Below, in pieces: positions 49,567 to 59,959 of a stretch of 64,000 nucleotides of DNA (within the stretch, counting starts at the first letter, position 1; the number at the start of each line of letters is the position of its first letter). The notes below the pieces were generated by a model. The model was not told the origin of the DNA. It was given only the letters and a program-made list of their open reading frames with translations, and did no database searches. Both the position numbers and the translations under genes were made by a program. The stretch spans positions 682,001-746,000 of the forward strand of contig NZ_JAEQNE010000001.1 in the NCBI RefSeq assembly GCF_016722785.1, read 5' to 3'. This DNA comes from Ramlibacter monticola (GTDB taxonomy: Bacteria > Pseudomonadota > Gammaproteobacteria > Burkholderiales > Burkholderiaceae_C).

Positions 49567-50349
49567 TCAGCCCGGACTCAAGCCTCTGGCCTTGATGACT
49601 GCGGCGGCCGCGGGAGTTCCCAGATAGGTGATGAACGATTTGGCGGCCTGCCGATCTTTGGTGTTCGCAGAGACGCCCGCCACGTATTCGATTTCCTGCT
49701 GTACCTCCGCGGGGAAAGGTCCAACGACTTCCAAACCGGGAGCGGTCAGTACGTTGACGAGAAATACTCCAAGCTCGGCCTCGCCTTGAGCCACCGCCTC
49801 GACGATCTGCGCGGGCGCCGACTTGACCTTGGTCTTCGCTTTCATCGCCTCGCCGATGCCGAGACGCTCCAACGCCCGCAAGACCTGGGCGCCGGCCGCG
49901 CTCGCCGGTACCGTGGCTATGGATTGCGCTTGGAGCAAGGTGCGCTTCAGCGCTTCCGGCGTGCTGATGTCCGGCCTGGGAGCGCCCGAGCGGACTGCAA
50001 CGCCGAGGCCGACGCGCGCGATATCGATGGTGGGTGCAGACTCGAAGTGCGACTGGGCGGCGGCATCCTTGAAGACCTCCCGAGGCACGACCACAAGGTC
50101 GAACGAAGCGCCACCGACGACCAGCTTGATCAATTCGGGTGTTGTGCCGAAGCGAAGCACAAGCTTGTGGCCGGAGGTGCGTTCGAATTCCGCGGCGAGC
50201 TCCGTCAAGGGCACAGACATGCCACCTCCTGCCAAAACCTGAAGTTCAGCAGCGTACACATCGGCCACTGGCAACCCAACAATCGCCAGACCCAGCATTG
50301 AGGCGACTGCGGTAACCGAAGAGTTCTTTATGAACGTATTCAGTTTCAT
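49567..50349 (-). CDS. ModA-like periplasmic binding protein in the formaldehyde operon
   Basis: 260 residues with a signal peptide (SMLGLAIVGLPVADVYAAE). The mature part has the type-II binding fold of the ModA/ extracellular solute-binding group: LQVLAGGGMSVPLTELAAEF (ModA has AASL..A..el..), FGTTPELIKLVVGGASFDLV and VAQGEAELGVFLVNVL. AAGGAGA precedes ATG 50349. It follows fghA by 36 bases on the same strand and no modB/modC is near, so binding of molybdate is doubtful and another small anion or organic ligand is possible. Confidence 0.8.
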   Translation of the reverse strand: MKLNTFIKNSSVTAVASMLGLAIVGLPVADVYAAELQVLAGGGMSVPLTELAAEFERTSGHKLVLRFGTTPELIKLVVGGASFDLVVVPREVFKDAAAQSHFESAPTIDIARVGLGVAVRSGAPRPDISTPEALKRTLLQAQSIATVPASAAGAQVLRALERLGIGEAMKAKTKVKSAPAQIVEAVAQGEAELGVFLVNVLTAPGLEVVGPFPAEVQQEIEYVAGVSANTKDRQAAKSFITYLGTPAAAAVIKARGLSPG

Positions 50350-50385
50350 CAGTGTTCTCCTTGCGGAAGGGTGTGCGGGTGTGTT

Positions 50386-51218
50386 CTACCCGCCGAGGGC
50401 CGCAGCATGGTGAGCGAAATGCTCTCCGATGAAGCTCGCGATGAAGTAGTAGCTGTGGTCGTACCCCGGTCGGAGCCGGAGGGTCAACGGGTGGCGTGCG
50501 GCGTCGCACGCCGCGCGAAGGATGTCGGGCCGAAGTTGCGTTGCCAAAAATTCGTCGGCTTCGCCCTGGTCGACGAGCAACGGAAGGCGTTCCGGGGCCG
50601 TCTTGATCAATTCCACCGCATCCCACTCGGCCCAGGCTGCGGACTCTTTTCCGAGATACGCACCTAGAGCTCTTTGCCCCCAGGGTACCTGCGAGGGTGC
50701 GACGACCGGTGAGAACGCGGACACGCAGCGATACCGACCGGGATGTCGCAGGGCCGTGACGAGCGCGCCATGGCCTCCCATGGAATGGCCACAGATGCTC
50801 CGCGCCTGGTTCGCGGGGAAGTGCCGCTCCACCAGCGCAGGCAGTTCCACGGCAACGTAGTCCTGCATGCGGTAGTGCGACGCCCAGGGTGGCTGCGTCG
50901 CGTTCACGTAGAAGCTTGCACCCTGCCCCAGGTCGTAGCCGGGATCGTCGGCCACGCCGGTGCCGCGCGGACTGGTATCCGGCGCCACGACGATGACGCC
51001 GTGCCGGGCTGCATGCTCCTGCGCATTCGCCTTGGTGATGAAGTTCTGCTCGGTGCAGGTCAAGCCGGAAAGCCAGTAAAGCACCGGGCAAGCCTCGCCT
51101 CGCACTGCCGCTTCGGGCAGGTAAACGCCGAACTTCATCTCGCATCCGAGCACGGCAGAGGTGTGCTTCCACACCTCCTGCCGGCCGCCAAAGCTGGCGT
51201 GCTGCTCGACGCGTTCCA

Positions 51219-51219
<1 letters not shown>
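50386..51219 (-). CDS. fghA: S-formylglutathione hydrolase
   Basis: 277 residues, the usual size of the esterase D family. It has the catalytic serine in GHSMGGHGA, Asp and His in the C-terminal DQGEADEFLATQL and GYDHSYYFIASFI, and the conserved YWLSGLTCTEQNFITKA. It hydrolyses S-formylglutathione to formate and glutathione, the last step of glutathione-dependent formaldehyde detoxification. Its ATG overlaps the stop codon of the upstream dehydrogenase gene by one base. Confidence 0.95.
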
Positions 51220-52331
<1,112 letters not shown>

Positions 52332-52630
52332 TCAGGAACTCCAGAGTCTCGAGGAAGGAGAGCGGGTCAGGTGCTGCGCAATTTGACCGGGTGCCAGACT
52401 ATCACGGTATCGCGGACACTGCGCGCCACGCGCACCGGGCCTTCCGGCGAGTCGCCAAGTTCCGCTCGATGACGGCTGGATGTGGGCCGGGAGCAGCCGC
52501 GACGGTCCCCGAACTGCCTCGGGCTGAGCGCACGACTCGCAATGTGTCGTTCCGATCAATTCCGATCAAATACGTGCCTGTTGGGTTCCGCTAAATTCAA
52601 GAAGCACCCAAGATACCGAAAGGAATCCAG

Positions 52631-53197
52631 ATGCTTTTTGCCCTACGCGCCCTCGCGCTGCTTGCGCTTCACCTTCCCCTGGCGGGTTGCGCCGACGTGT
52701 TCTTCTCGCTCCTGGAGGCCACCTCCATCTCCAGCGTCTCGGAGAAACGTGTGCAACTTCTGCCGACGAGCCGTGGCAGCGGCGCGAGCGGTGAAGTCGT
52801 GATCAGGTACAAGGACAACAAGCGTGACAGTGCCGCCCAGATCCAAGTGCACGGTCTCGAACCCGGCGCGGCGTACGTACTCGAGATGAGCGATCGACCC
52901 TGGTGCACCAGCGAAGAGCAAGCCGCGGATCCGCACGAGAAGCTGCGATCCCCACCCGAACGCGCCTTGCGGGAAGCCGAACGCGCCTTCCGTGAGGTCT
53001 CGAGCGTGTGGCAAACCGACAAGGACGGCGCGTTCAGCGGAAAGGTGCCGCTATCTTCGGCACCAGAAAATCTTTGGAGCACCACGATCGCTGTCGTCCG
53101 AAGCGTCAAAGTCACTCCCGGCGATCGAACGCATCGGACGGCCTGCGGGAAGGTGGAAATCAAGGTCTTGCGGAAAGGATCACACTGGCACACATGA
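52631..53197 (+). CDS. Putative lipoprotein, 188 residues
   Basis: A lipobox (HLPLAGC, cleaved before Cys20) follows a hydrophobic start ALRALALLAL. The mature protein has GEVVIRYKDNKRDSAAQIQV then HGLEPGAAYVLEM and later KDGAFSGKVPLSSAPENLWS, reminiscent of a Cu/Zn-SOD-like or CHRD beta fold but without the metal ligands I would expect. Two cysteines at about 99 and 176 might form a disulfide. I do not recognise the family. Monocistronic. Confidence 0.6.
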   Translation: MLFALRALALLALHLPLAGCADVFFSLLEATSISSVSEKRVQLLPTSRGSGASGEVVIRYKDNKRDSAAQIQVHGLEPGAAYVLEMSDRPWCTSEEQAADPHEKLRSPPERALREAERAFREVSSVWQTDKDGAFSGKVPLSSAPENLWSTTIAVVRSVKVTPGDRTHRTACGKVEIKVLRKGSHWHT

Positions 53198-53750
53198 TTT
53201 ACGCGTCACCCCAGGCAGGAGGATCTCATTCGTGCAGGACGGCCGGCGACCGCCTACCAATAGGGCTGCGCGGCGCATTCGCTGTTTTGCTGGAGGGGTC
53301 CGAAAAGCAAGGCGCACTCGCTGCGGAGAACGAAGTCCCGCAGCGGCATCGGTCCTGGGGAAGGCGGGGAGTGCCGTGCCGGCAGGCGCCGAGAGATGGT
53401 GTCCAACGACAGGCGAGCGGCGCCTTTCTGCCGCCACGTTGTAAGCGATTCTGGACTTCTTGTGGCGATGATGTGATGAAGGCGTAGGCCGCCCCGTCTG
53501 CGGAACGCGCGGTCACAGCCGGCCTCGCGAGGCCGACCTGTGCTGCCGCAGGGGGTGCTTGGTGCCGTTTCGCGTCGGCTATGGATTGTCTGCACCTGGC
53601 CGAACCCGGCCCTCGCGTTACGACCCTTCTGCCCCCAGCGTCCGGCGGACATCCGTCCGCGCGCTCAGCCCGCGATCACGCTCACGAGGCACGGCCACCT
53701 TTGTCTTCAGGTACGATGGAGGTCCATTGGCAGCTACGAAAGGAGGTGAT

Positions 53751-53798
53751 ATGTCTTCATTCTCTTGGTCCGAGAGGGACCTTCCCTACGTGATGTAG
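53751..53798 (+). CDS. Fifteen-residue ORF with perfect Shine-Dalgarno
   Basis: MSSFSWSERDLPYVM, a very short peptide gene. The ribosome binding site GAAAGGAGGTGAT sits directly before the ATG and is complementary to the full 16S anti-SD. This is far better than most genes in the window. It could be a leader peptide, a regulatory uORF or a short translated peptide. Nothing downstream within 900 bases looks like a structural gene it could control. Confidence 0.35.
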   Translation: MSSFSWSERDLPYVM

Positions 53799-54629
53799 CC
53801 AGGTCTCGACCAGACCCGCGGGCGCTTCCACTCTTTGTGGGCAGCGCCCGTGTCATTTTGGGGCGGACTTTCGCCGTCACTACTGCCTTCGCCCCAATGC
53901 GGCCATCCACCCCGCTGGCCCGAGCGACCGCTTTGCAGCGCTTGCTGTCCGTCGCCGCCGAAACCCGAACTCACGTCTCCGGACAGATCGCGGTCATTCG
54001 TCGGCGTGGCTGCCCGCGCCTCCAACCTGGCGTCGGCTCGTGGAGCTGTCAGCGTTCGGCGTAGTCAGGCCACTTCGTTTTCGGCGTAATCCGGTAAGGG
54101 CGCACGGTGGCTACAGGCTCAGAAGCAAGGACCCAAGAACCAGGGGACCTCTGCTCACCGCATCTCCCGCAGCGCCGCGTCCCGCATTTGGCGAGCACAA
54201 TTGGAGCTGGGGCGCGCACCTGGCAAGCGCTTCTCTGCAGCCGGCTTCGGTCCGGAGCTGCGGAGCATAGATGTTGGGTGATTCGAAGGAAGCCGGCAGT
54301 TCGACGGTGTCTCCGCGTTCTCCCTCATTTGGAGGAAGTCAGGGCCGCGGCAATTCACAGAATACGGGCTGAGGAAAGGGCGACCATGCCGCATCTTCCG
54401 ATGCACCTCGCGCCCGATCGAACATCGCGCGCAAACCGTCCACAAGTTTTTCTGATCCAGCCGGGACAGGTCGTCGCCCGGCATTCAATTCCCATAGCGG
54501 CGGCAAGTAGGAACGAATTCGACTACGCCGCATAGCGAAGTCTTTCATGCTCAAAGAACTTACGAAATCGCTGGAACTTCCGCTTCTTGAGAGCGGCATC
54601 GTCCCGACAGAGTTGGCTCGCCACCGTAG

Positions 54630-54735
54630 TTAGACGCGAGCCATTAGGCACGGCGAGCGATTAGGAAACCGAGCTAACGATCAGCAGCGTAGTTCCCCTT
54701 CAACCTGTGCGACAACTCCTAGCGAGACGTTATAC
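54630..54735. other. Possible integron attC-like sites
   Basis: GTTAGACGC at about 54634 fits the integron core site (GTTRRRY), and GCTAAC to GACGTTATACGC at about 54674-54741 shows weak inverted symmetry over roughly 68 bases just before a small orphan gene. The match is imperfect and a full attC fold cannot be verified by eye. Confidence 0.25.
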
Positions 54736-54765
54736 GCAGCGGCCATTTTCAACCGGAGTGATGAC

Positions 54766-55038
54766 ATGACGCTATTGGGGTTGGATGGATGGTCCACCAG
54801 GCTGTTTCGCGGCCGCAACCCGCCTGAACCTCGACCTGAGCGAGGCCAACTCGACCAGATCCTGGAAGATGGGAAGTACCTCCTTCACTACGCCGTCGAG
54901 GTGGGCGAGGAGGTGGATCCAGACGTCGCCGCGCGCATCATTGATGGCACGCTACGCGGTCACGCAGTCTGGGAGAGTCCGCAGGCCGGGGAGCTGGTGA
55001 CTGCCATGCCAAGCTCAGCGCGAAACTCCATCCCGTGA
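54766..55038 (+). CDS. Hypothetical protein, 90 residues
   Basis: Soluble, acidic protein with RPERGQLDQILEDGKYLLHY and AVEVGEEVDPDVAARIIDGT. CCGGAGTGATGAC precedes ATG 54766, a fair ribosome binding site. No family recognised. Small size, orphan nature and the possible attC before it would fit an integron gene cassette, but this is speculative. Confidence 0.5.
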   Translation: MTLLGLDGWSTRLFRGRNPPEPRPERGQLDQILEDGKYLLHYAVEVGEEVDPDVAARIIDGTLRGHAVWESPQAGELVTAMPSSARNSIP

Positions 55039-55102
55039 CGGCCGAGACACTACGCGCCTGTCGCGACGATGCTGACGACGCAAACGCGGCTACCGGACAA
55101 TC

Positions 55103-55957
55103 GTGATCCGGCTCGCAGCCATCATCGTTCCGCTGTCACTGGCATCGTTCATCTACACCAGTATCTCTAACACGATTGCCGCCCAAATAAAGATCGCAAA
55201 TGATCTCGCTGTGGAATTGCATCTTAAGGTCGATATACCGGCACTAAGCCCGACGCAAGTTCCGCCCCCCACTAGTGTGACTCAGTTGCAGCAGTTCGCG
55301 GTGGCAATGCGCGCCACATATAGTCGTGCCAATCAGTTGAACAGGTTGGTCGCAAATTCGGTTTGGAATCCAATGACGAACGGGCGCCGAGAGGTAACCG
55401 ATCAGGACTCGAAGATCGACCGGGCGCGTGACGGCGGATCGGAACATTCAGAGGCATCAACAACACCGCCCCTCGCCACCAAGGGATCTGAAGAGGTTAG
55501 CGCGAACCCATGGCGCCAGATGGAAATCAGGTCGAACCTGAACGCCAACTCTTCTTCGGAGGTGCGAGCCGAAGTGGACAGATTGACCATGGTGTACCAA
55601 AAGGTGCGCCTCTATGCGTCCAACGTCCAGAATCAGACCATGGTCATCTGGGGAGCGATCAGCACTTGCATACTTCCCGTGCTCTACGCCCTCCTTGGGG
55701 CTTGCGCAGCCGTCCTTCGCGCTTTCAGCAAGCAAGTCGAGACGCGCACGTTCGCTCCGTCCTACGCCACGCCCGCGCGGTTCATCATCGCTGCCATCGG
55801 GGGTGGAATCGTCGGTCTCTTCAATAACTTCTCGATCGACCAAGCACTTTCGCTCTCGCCGCTTGCGGTCGCGTTTCTGATCGGCTACGCGGCGGATATC
55901 TTCTTCTCCTTCCTGGAAGGGTCGATGCAGAATCTAGGCAAGAGCAAATCGATTTGA
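55103..55957 (+). CDS. Hypothetical membrane protein, 284 residues
   Basis: Starts with GTG 55103. One N-terminal hydrophobic segment (LAAIIVPLSLASFIYTSISN), a long polar loop of about 150 residues, then three helices near the end: GAISTCILPVLYALLGACAA, IIAAIGGGIVGLFNNF and LSPLAVAFLIGYAADIFFSF. The C-terminal half resembles an uncharacterised family with the pattern SLSPLA.AFL.GY....FFS. The N-terminus may be incomplete. Lower GC than its neighbours, which hints at acquisition. Confidence 0.6.
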   Translation: MIRLAAIIVPLSLASFIYTSISNTIAAQIKIANDLAVELHLKVDIPALSPTQVPPPTSVTQLQQFAVAMRATYSRANQLNRLVANSVWNPMTNGRREVTDQDSKIDRARDGGSEHSEASTTPPLATKGSEEVSANPWRQMEIRSNLNANSSSEVRAEVDRLTMVYQKVRLYASNVQNQTMVIWGAISTCILPVLYALLGACAAVLRAFSKQVETRTFAPSYATPARFIIAAIGGGIVGLFNNFSIDQALSLSPLAVAFLIGYAADIFFSFLEGSMQNLGKSKSI

Positions 55958-56263
55958 CGGTGCGGCCGTCGAAAGCAGACCCCAGGTGAGGGAGGGCAAG
56001 TAGTCTTTCGAGGGAATCCGCGAGCGCTTACCGAAATTAGTCTCGACGTCGATAGCGGGGAACGAGCGCGCGAGCTTCCAGACGAGTAAGTGCGAGCGCA
56101 GGGGGAAGGCTCGTGCTGCGTGCCTGACCAAAGCAGCGACAGCGTCCTGGAGATCGAGCGCTGATAGTGTTTATTTGCCAGGCACCTGTCCGGAGCACGA
56201 CCGGTTTCAGGCAGAAGCAGACATCGGGGAAGGTGACATGGCCCATCGTCGCATCGCGCCGGT
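55958..56263. other. Intergenic region
   Basis: 306 bases between two convergent genes; no gene, repeat or clear terminator was seen. Confidence 0.4.
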
Positions 56264-57766
56264 TCAACGGAGCCCCAGGATGGCCGCTGCGAGGCGCTTC
56301 ACGCCTCGGTCGATCTGCTCGGGGCTCAGGAGCGCGTATCCCAGGATGAGGCCGGCCGGGCGACTTGCGGCGGTTCCATCGCGCTGGGGTAGGTAAAGCG
56401 GGCTCACCGGATACACGTGCACGCCTTCACGCCATGCGGCCGCCACCAGCTCCTCCTCCCGCGAAGCGGGAACGGTTTTGGCCCATGCCACCAGGTGAAG
56501 TCCGCTCGAAGCACCTACAACTGTGACCTGGTCGGAAAGATGCAAGTGCAGTGCGCGCAGCAATGCAGTTCGGCGCGCGTCCTGGAGGCGCCGGATGCGT
56601 CGCACATGCCAGTCGTACGTCCCCTCGTGAAGGAGAAGAGCGAGAGTGCGCTGAGCGTGCGTGGAGCTGTGGCGATCGGTCAGCCGCTTCGTTGCTGTGA
56701 AAAGTTCGATGGCTGGGGACGGAATAACCATATAGCCGAGTCTCAGCTCTGGCGACAAGGTCTTGGAGAAGGTTCCGATGTAGATCACGCAACCCGTTTC
56801 GTCCATCGATTGCAGTGTCGCCTCGGGTTGCACGGCGTAGCGGTATTCGCTGTCGTAATCGTCCTCCAAAATCCACGCTCCGGTCTGCGCTGCCCACTGC
56901 AGCAACGATCGTCGCCTCGGCATGCTCAGGAAAGCGCCCAGCGGAAACTGGTGCGTCGGGGTCACGCACGCCATCACGGCCGTCCGCACGCGAGCCAGGT
57001 CGTCCGTCCGCAAGCCCTGGGAGTCAACCGCAATGCCATGCAGACGCGCGCCATAGGCACGGAACACGTGGTGGGCCATGCGGTAGCCGGGATCTTCGAC
57101 GACCACCCTGTCCCCAGGATCGACCAGCACCCGGGCGCAAAGGTCCAGCGCTTGTTGCGATCCACTGACGATCAGCAGCTGATCCAGGTCGCACGAGATC
57201 CCTCGTGCGCGCGCCAAGTAAGACTGAAGGGCGCGGCGCAAGGCCAGATCGCCCCGTGGGTCCGCGTACTCCAGCCTTGGCGGCCGCTCGCGCTCCACCT
57301 TGCGCGAAGCCCGCATCCAGGCGAGCGTCGGGAAGTCCGCGCCGGCCAGTGGGCCATACATGAAGTCGACTCCTTCACCGCTGGCAGGTTGCGCCTGGCC
57401 AAGTCCCAGATCGGCGATGCGCTTGCCATAGGCCGATAGCCGACTGCCTGCCCCGAAGCGAACGGCGCTGGCGTCTTGCGCGGGGGGCGGCTTGCCCGTG
57501 CGACGGCTCGGCCTGATTCCCGCAGCCACTCGGCTTGCGGCGCCGCGCCTGGATTCGAGGAAGCCTTCTGCCGCCAGTTGGTCGTAGACCGTGGAGACGG
57601 TGGTTCGCGAGAGCCCACGCTCCGTGGCAACAGCGCGCGTTGAAGCCAGCGAGGCGCCGCCCGCGTAGGTGCCGTCCAGGATCCGAGCCTTGATCTCCTC
57701 GTACAAGGCTCGGCCCCGACCGATGGGGCGGCGGCCGCCGACTGCGGCGTTGGTTGAAACTGGCAC
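56264..57766 (-). CDS. MocR-family regulator (GntR HTH fused to a PLP-dependent aminotransferase fold)
   Basis: 500 residues. N-terminal GntR winged helix: LYEEIKARILDGTYAGGASL, ASTRAVATERGLSRTTVSTV, YDQLAAEGFL. After a linker comes a fold-type I aminotransferase domain with DPRGDLALRRALQSYLARAR, the PLP-binding YDSEYRY segment and the Schiff-base lysine in GTFSKTLSPELRLGYM. MocR members sense PLP or amino compounds and usually control a neighbour. Here the divergent gene is PaiB, 61 bases away. Confidence 0.93.
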   Translation of the reverse strand: MPVSTNAAVGGRRPIGRGRALYEEIKARILDGTYAGGASLASTRAVATERGLSRTTVSTVYDQLAAEGFLESRRGAASRVAAGIRPSRRTGKPPPAQDASAVRFGAGSRLSAYGKRIADLGLGQAQPASGEGVDFMYGPLAGADFPTLAWMRASRKVERERPPRLEYADPRGDLALRRALQSYLARARGISCDLDQLLIVSGSQQALDLCARVLVDPGDRVVVEDPGYRMAHHVFRAYGARLHGIAVDSQGLRTDDLARVRTAVMACVTPTHQFPLGAFLSMPRRRSLLQWAAQTGAWILEDDYDSEYRYAVQPEATLQSMDETGCVIYIGTFSKTLSPELRLGYMVIPSPAIELFTATKRLTDRHSSTHAQRTLALLLHEGTYDWHVRRIRRLQDARRTALLRALHLHLSDQVTVVGASSGLHLVAWAKTVPASREEELVAAAWREGVHVYPVSPLYLPQRDGTAASRPAGLILGYALLSPEQIDRGVKRLAAAILGLR

Positions 57767-57787
57767 AGTAAAAAAGTAGACAACTGG
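57754..57787 (+). promoter_or_regulatory. Candidate paiB-type promoter and MocR repeats
   Basis: TTGAAA (57754) and TAGACA (57777) are separated by 17 bases. Two direct AACTGG hexamers at 57758-57763 and 57782-57787 overlap this site, 24 bp apart. Tandem repeats near the shared promoter are usual for MocR targets. The -10 match is poor, so confidence is limited. Confidence 0.35.
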
Positions 57788-57827
57788 ACGTTTCCATCAT
57801 GCCACGTGCCGGCCATACTGACGCCCC

Positions 57828-58448
57828 ATGTACCAACCGACAGCATTCGCGGAGCAGCGAACCGAGGAACTTCATAGGATCATGCGCGACCATCCCCTCG
57901 GCATGATCGTGACTCTCACGGACAAGGGGATGGATGCGAACCACATCCCCTTCGAACTTGATGCGGCGCGCGGCAGCCACGGCACGCTGCGGGCCCACAT
58001 CGCCCGCGCCAACAGCCTGTGGACGGAAGTCCCTGACGGAGCCCAGGTCCTCGTGATCTTTCGCGGACCGCAAGGCTACATCTCTCCGAACTGGTACCCC
58101 AGCAAGCAGGAAACCCATCGGCACGTGCCCACCTGGAACTACGAGGTTGTGCACGCTCACGGACGCTTGCGAATCATCGACGACGAGAAGTTCGTGCGTG
58201 GCTTGGTGGCGCGTCTGACGCGGCGGCACGAAGCCGCGCAACCCACGCCCTGGAAGATGGGCGACGCGCCGGCAGACTACCTGGATGCAAACCTCAAGTT
58301 GATCGTCGGTCTCGAAGTGGAGATCGCGCGCCTGGAAGGCAAACGGAAGCTCGGGCAGAACCGCGAAGCACGGGACCTGCAGGGGGCTGTGGACGCGCTG
58401 AATGAACGCGGGCACGCCGACCTCGCTGCTGCCATGCGCGACGCCTAA
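57828..58448 (+). CDS. PaiB-family FMN-binding negative regulator
   Basis: 206 residues. PaiB features: MYQPTAFAEQRTEELHRIMR, NHIPFELDAARGSHGTLRAH, IARANSLWTEV, FRGPQGYISPNWYPSKQETH and VPTWNYEVVHAHGRLRIIDD. The family has a split-barrel flavin-binding fold; in Bacillus PaiB affects sporulation and degradative enzymes. It is divergent from MocR and followed 14 bases later by LysE, suggesting one regulated export or detoxification unit. Confidence 0.92.
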   Translation: MYQPTAFAEQRTEELHRIMRDHPLGMIVTLTDKGMDANHIPFELDAARGSHGTLRAHIARANSLWTEVPDGAQVLVIFRGPQGYISPNWYPSKQETHRHVPTWNYEVVHAHGRLRIIDDEKFVRGLVARLTRRHEAAQPTPWKMGDAPADYLDANLKLIVGLEVEIARLEGKRKLGQNREARDLQGAVDALNERGHADLAAAMRDA

Positions 58449-58462
58449 ACGAGTACCCACTC

Positions 58463-59080
58463 ATGTCGCTGCTTGCTTTCTTCGCCGCTGCCATCTTGCT
58501 TGCCGTCACCCCCGGCCCTGGACTCGCCTATGTGGTGGCACGCACTGTGGCGGGAGGCCGCGTCGAAGGTCTCGCCTCCTGCTTCGGAACGGCGGCGGGA
58601 GGGTTCGTGCACGTGATCGCCGCGGCGCTTGGACTGTCGATCATCGTCGCGCAGTCTGCGGTCGCCTTCGCCATGGTGAAATACGTCGGCGCCGCATACT
58701 TGGTCTGGCTCGGCGTGCGGCTGCTGCTTCGCAAGGCTGATACCCAGATAATCGAGCGTCTGCAGTCCCAAGGCGCGCGACGCGCGCTGTTGGAAGGCAT
58801 CGTCGTGGAAGCGCTCAACGTCAAGACCGCGCTGTTCTTCCTGGCGTTTCTGCCCCAGTTCGTTTCGGCGGGGCCCCTCCTTGTGGCGAAACTGGTCGTC
58901 CTGGGGAGCATCTGCGTTGCGTTGAACACGCTGGTCGATGTTTTCGCGGTCCTTGCGGCCCACCGCATGCTTGCGAGCGGCGCCGCCCGGGCAGCGCGAG
59001 CGCGAGTTCTCAATCGGGTGTCAGGGGCGACTATGCTGGCGCTCGGTGCGTACTTGGCGCTGGTGCGTCGTCCCGCTTGA
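58463..59080 (+). CDS. LysE-family amino-acid exporter
   Basis: 205 residues, about six hydrophobic segments, with the RhtB/LysE signature TPGPGLAYVVARTVAGGRVE and GAAYLVWLGVRLLLRK. The family exports amino acids or related compounds. Its position next to a MocR-type sensor fits export of an amino compound. Only 14 bases separate it from the PaiB gene. Confidence 0.93.
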   Translation: MSLLAFFAAAILLAVTPGPGLAYVVARTVAGGRVEGLASCFGTAAGGFVHVIAAALGLSIIVAQSAVAFAMVKYVGAAYLVWLGVRLLLRKADTQIIERLQSQGARRALLEGIVVEALNVKTALFFLAFLPQFVSAGPLLVAKLVVLGSICVALNTLVDVFAVLAAHRMLASGAARAARARVLNRVSGATMLALGAYLALVRRPA

Positions 59081-59099
59081 TCAGCCTGCTTGGATCTTC

Positions 59100-59492
59100 G
59101 TGTATTCGTCGACCTTCATCTTCGCCGTCAAGCAATTTGACGAGACCTTTCACCGTCTCGACCAGGAGATCGCGGCTGCCGCCAAGGCCATTCCGGGTTA
59201 CCTGGGTGAAGAAGCTTGGGAGAACCCGAAAAGCGGCCTGATCTGCAACGTCTACTACTGGGACTCGCTCGAAGCACTCCAGCAGTTGGTCGAGCATCCA
59301 CGGCACCGCGACGCGAAGGCAGCGCAAGGAAACTGGCTGGCTGGCTACCAAGTCGTCATCTCCCAGGTCATCCAAGCCTATAGCGATGGGCGATTGGAGC
59401 ATCTGCTCCCGATCCGCGGCGAGCGTCGAACCCCAGAGACCCACGACAGGTATGAGCCGCCGAATGACGAGGGGAACAGAGTCGTCGGATAG
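59100..59492 (+). CDS. Antibiotic biosynthesis monooxygenase (ABM)-like small protein
   Basis: 130 residues from GTG 59100. Ferredoxin-like ABM pattern: FIFAVKQFDETFHRLDQEIA, AIPGYLGEEAWENPKSGLIC and NVYYWDSLEALQQLVEHPRH, with the typical R-D-A/AK helix. ABM proteins include heme-degrading and quinone-forming monooxygenases; cofactor-free. The C-terminus beyond about residue 105 is polar and probably disordered. Probably cotranscribed with lysE-like (20-base gap). Confidence 0.75.
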   Translation: MYSSTFIFAVKQFDETFHRLDQEIAAAAKAIPGYLGEEAWENPKSGLICNVYYWDSLEALQQLVEHPRHRDAKAAQGNWLAGYQVVISQVIQAYSDGRLEHLLPIRGERRTPETHDRYEPPNDEGNRVVG

Positions 59493-59959
59493 GGGGCAGA
59501 ATGGCTTTACCACGGCAAATCCGACGTGGGCTTTTTGCCCTTCCATGCGCGTAGCGCTTGGTACTTCCTGCGCTTGCTCCTGGCAGGGCGGCCACCGCAT
59601 CTCCGCCAACGTGTCAAATCCAAACGCGGTCCCTCGGCGTGCAAGTCGGCCAATGTCAGGTATCGGCGACCGCGGTCATTCAGGCGGTCAACCCTGACCG
59701 ACCGCCCCCAGTCTTGACCTTCCGTTCGTCGTCGGTTGGTGTCAGGCGGTTGTCGGTCAGAGCCGGACATCATAGGTTCGATCCGTGGACCCGGCGCACT
59801 GCATAGGATGCTGGCGGATTCACTAGCCGCCAGCATCAACCTCGGTGTCGACACGGAAACGCTGCGCGCAGCCGTTCGTACCGTGCCGCCGGCGACGTCC
59901 TGTTCGCCGTGCCGCCGCAGTCGCTGTTGGCGCGTGACGCCGCGGACCGGCTCGTTTTC
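59493..59959. other. Intergenic region with short broken frames
   Basis: 467 bases. Open frames on both strands have no similarity. At 59808-59870 the plus frame MLADSLAASINLGVDTETLR looks protein-like, but it has no context. Confidence 0.35.

Larger units (their letters stand above)
53198..54765. other. 1.6-kb stretch without recognisable large genes
   Basis: Several open frames of 60-140 codons exist on both strands but none has homology or a convincing start. Noted inside it: a 15-codon ORF with a perfect ribosome binding site (53751-53798) and an attC-like segment at 54630-54735. Base composition is somewhat lower in GC than the surrounding genes, especially after 54280. Confidence 0.5.
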
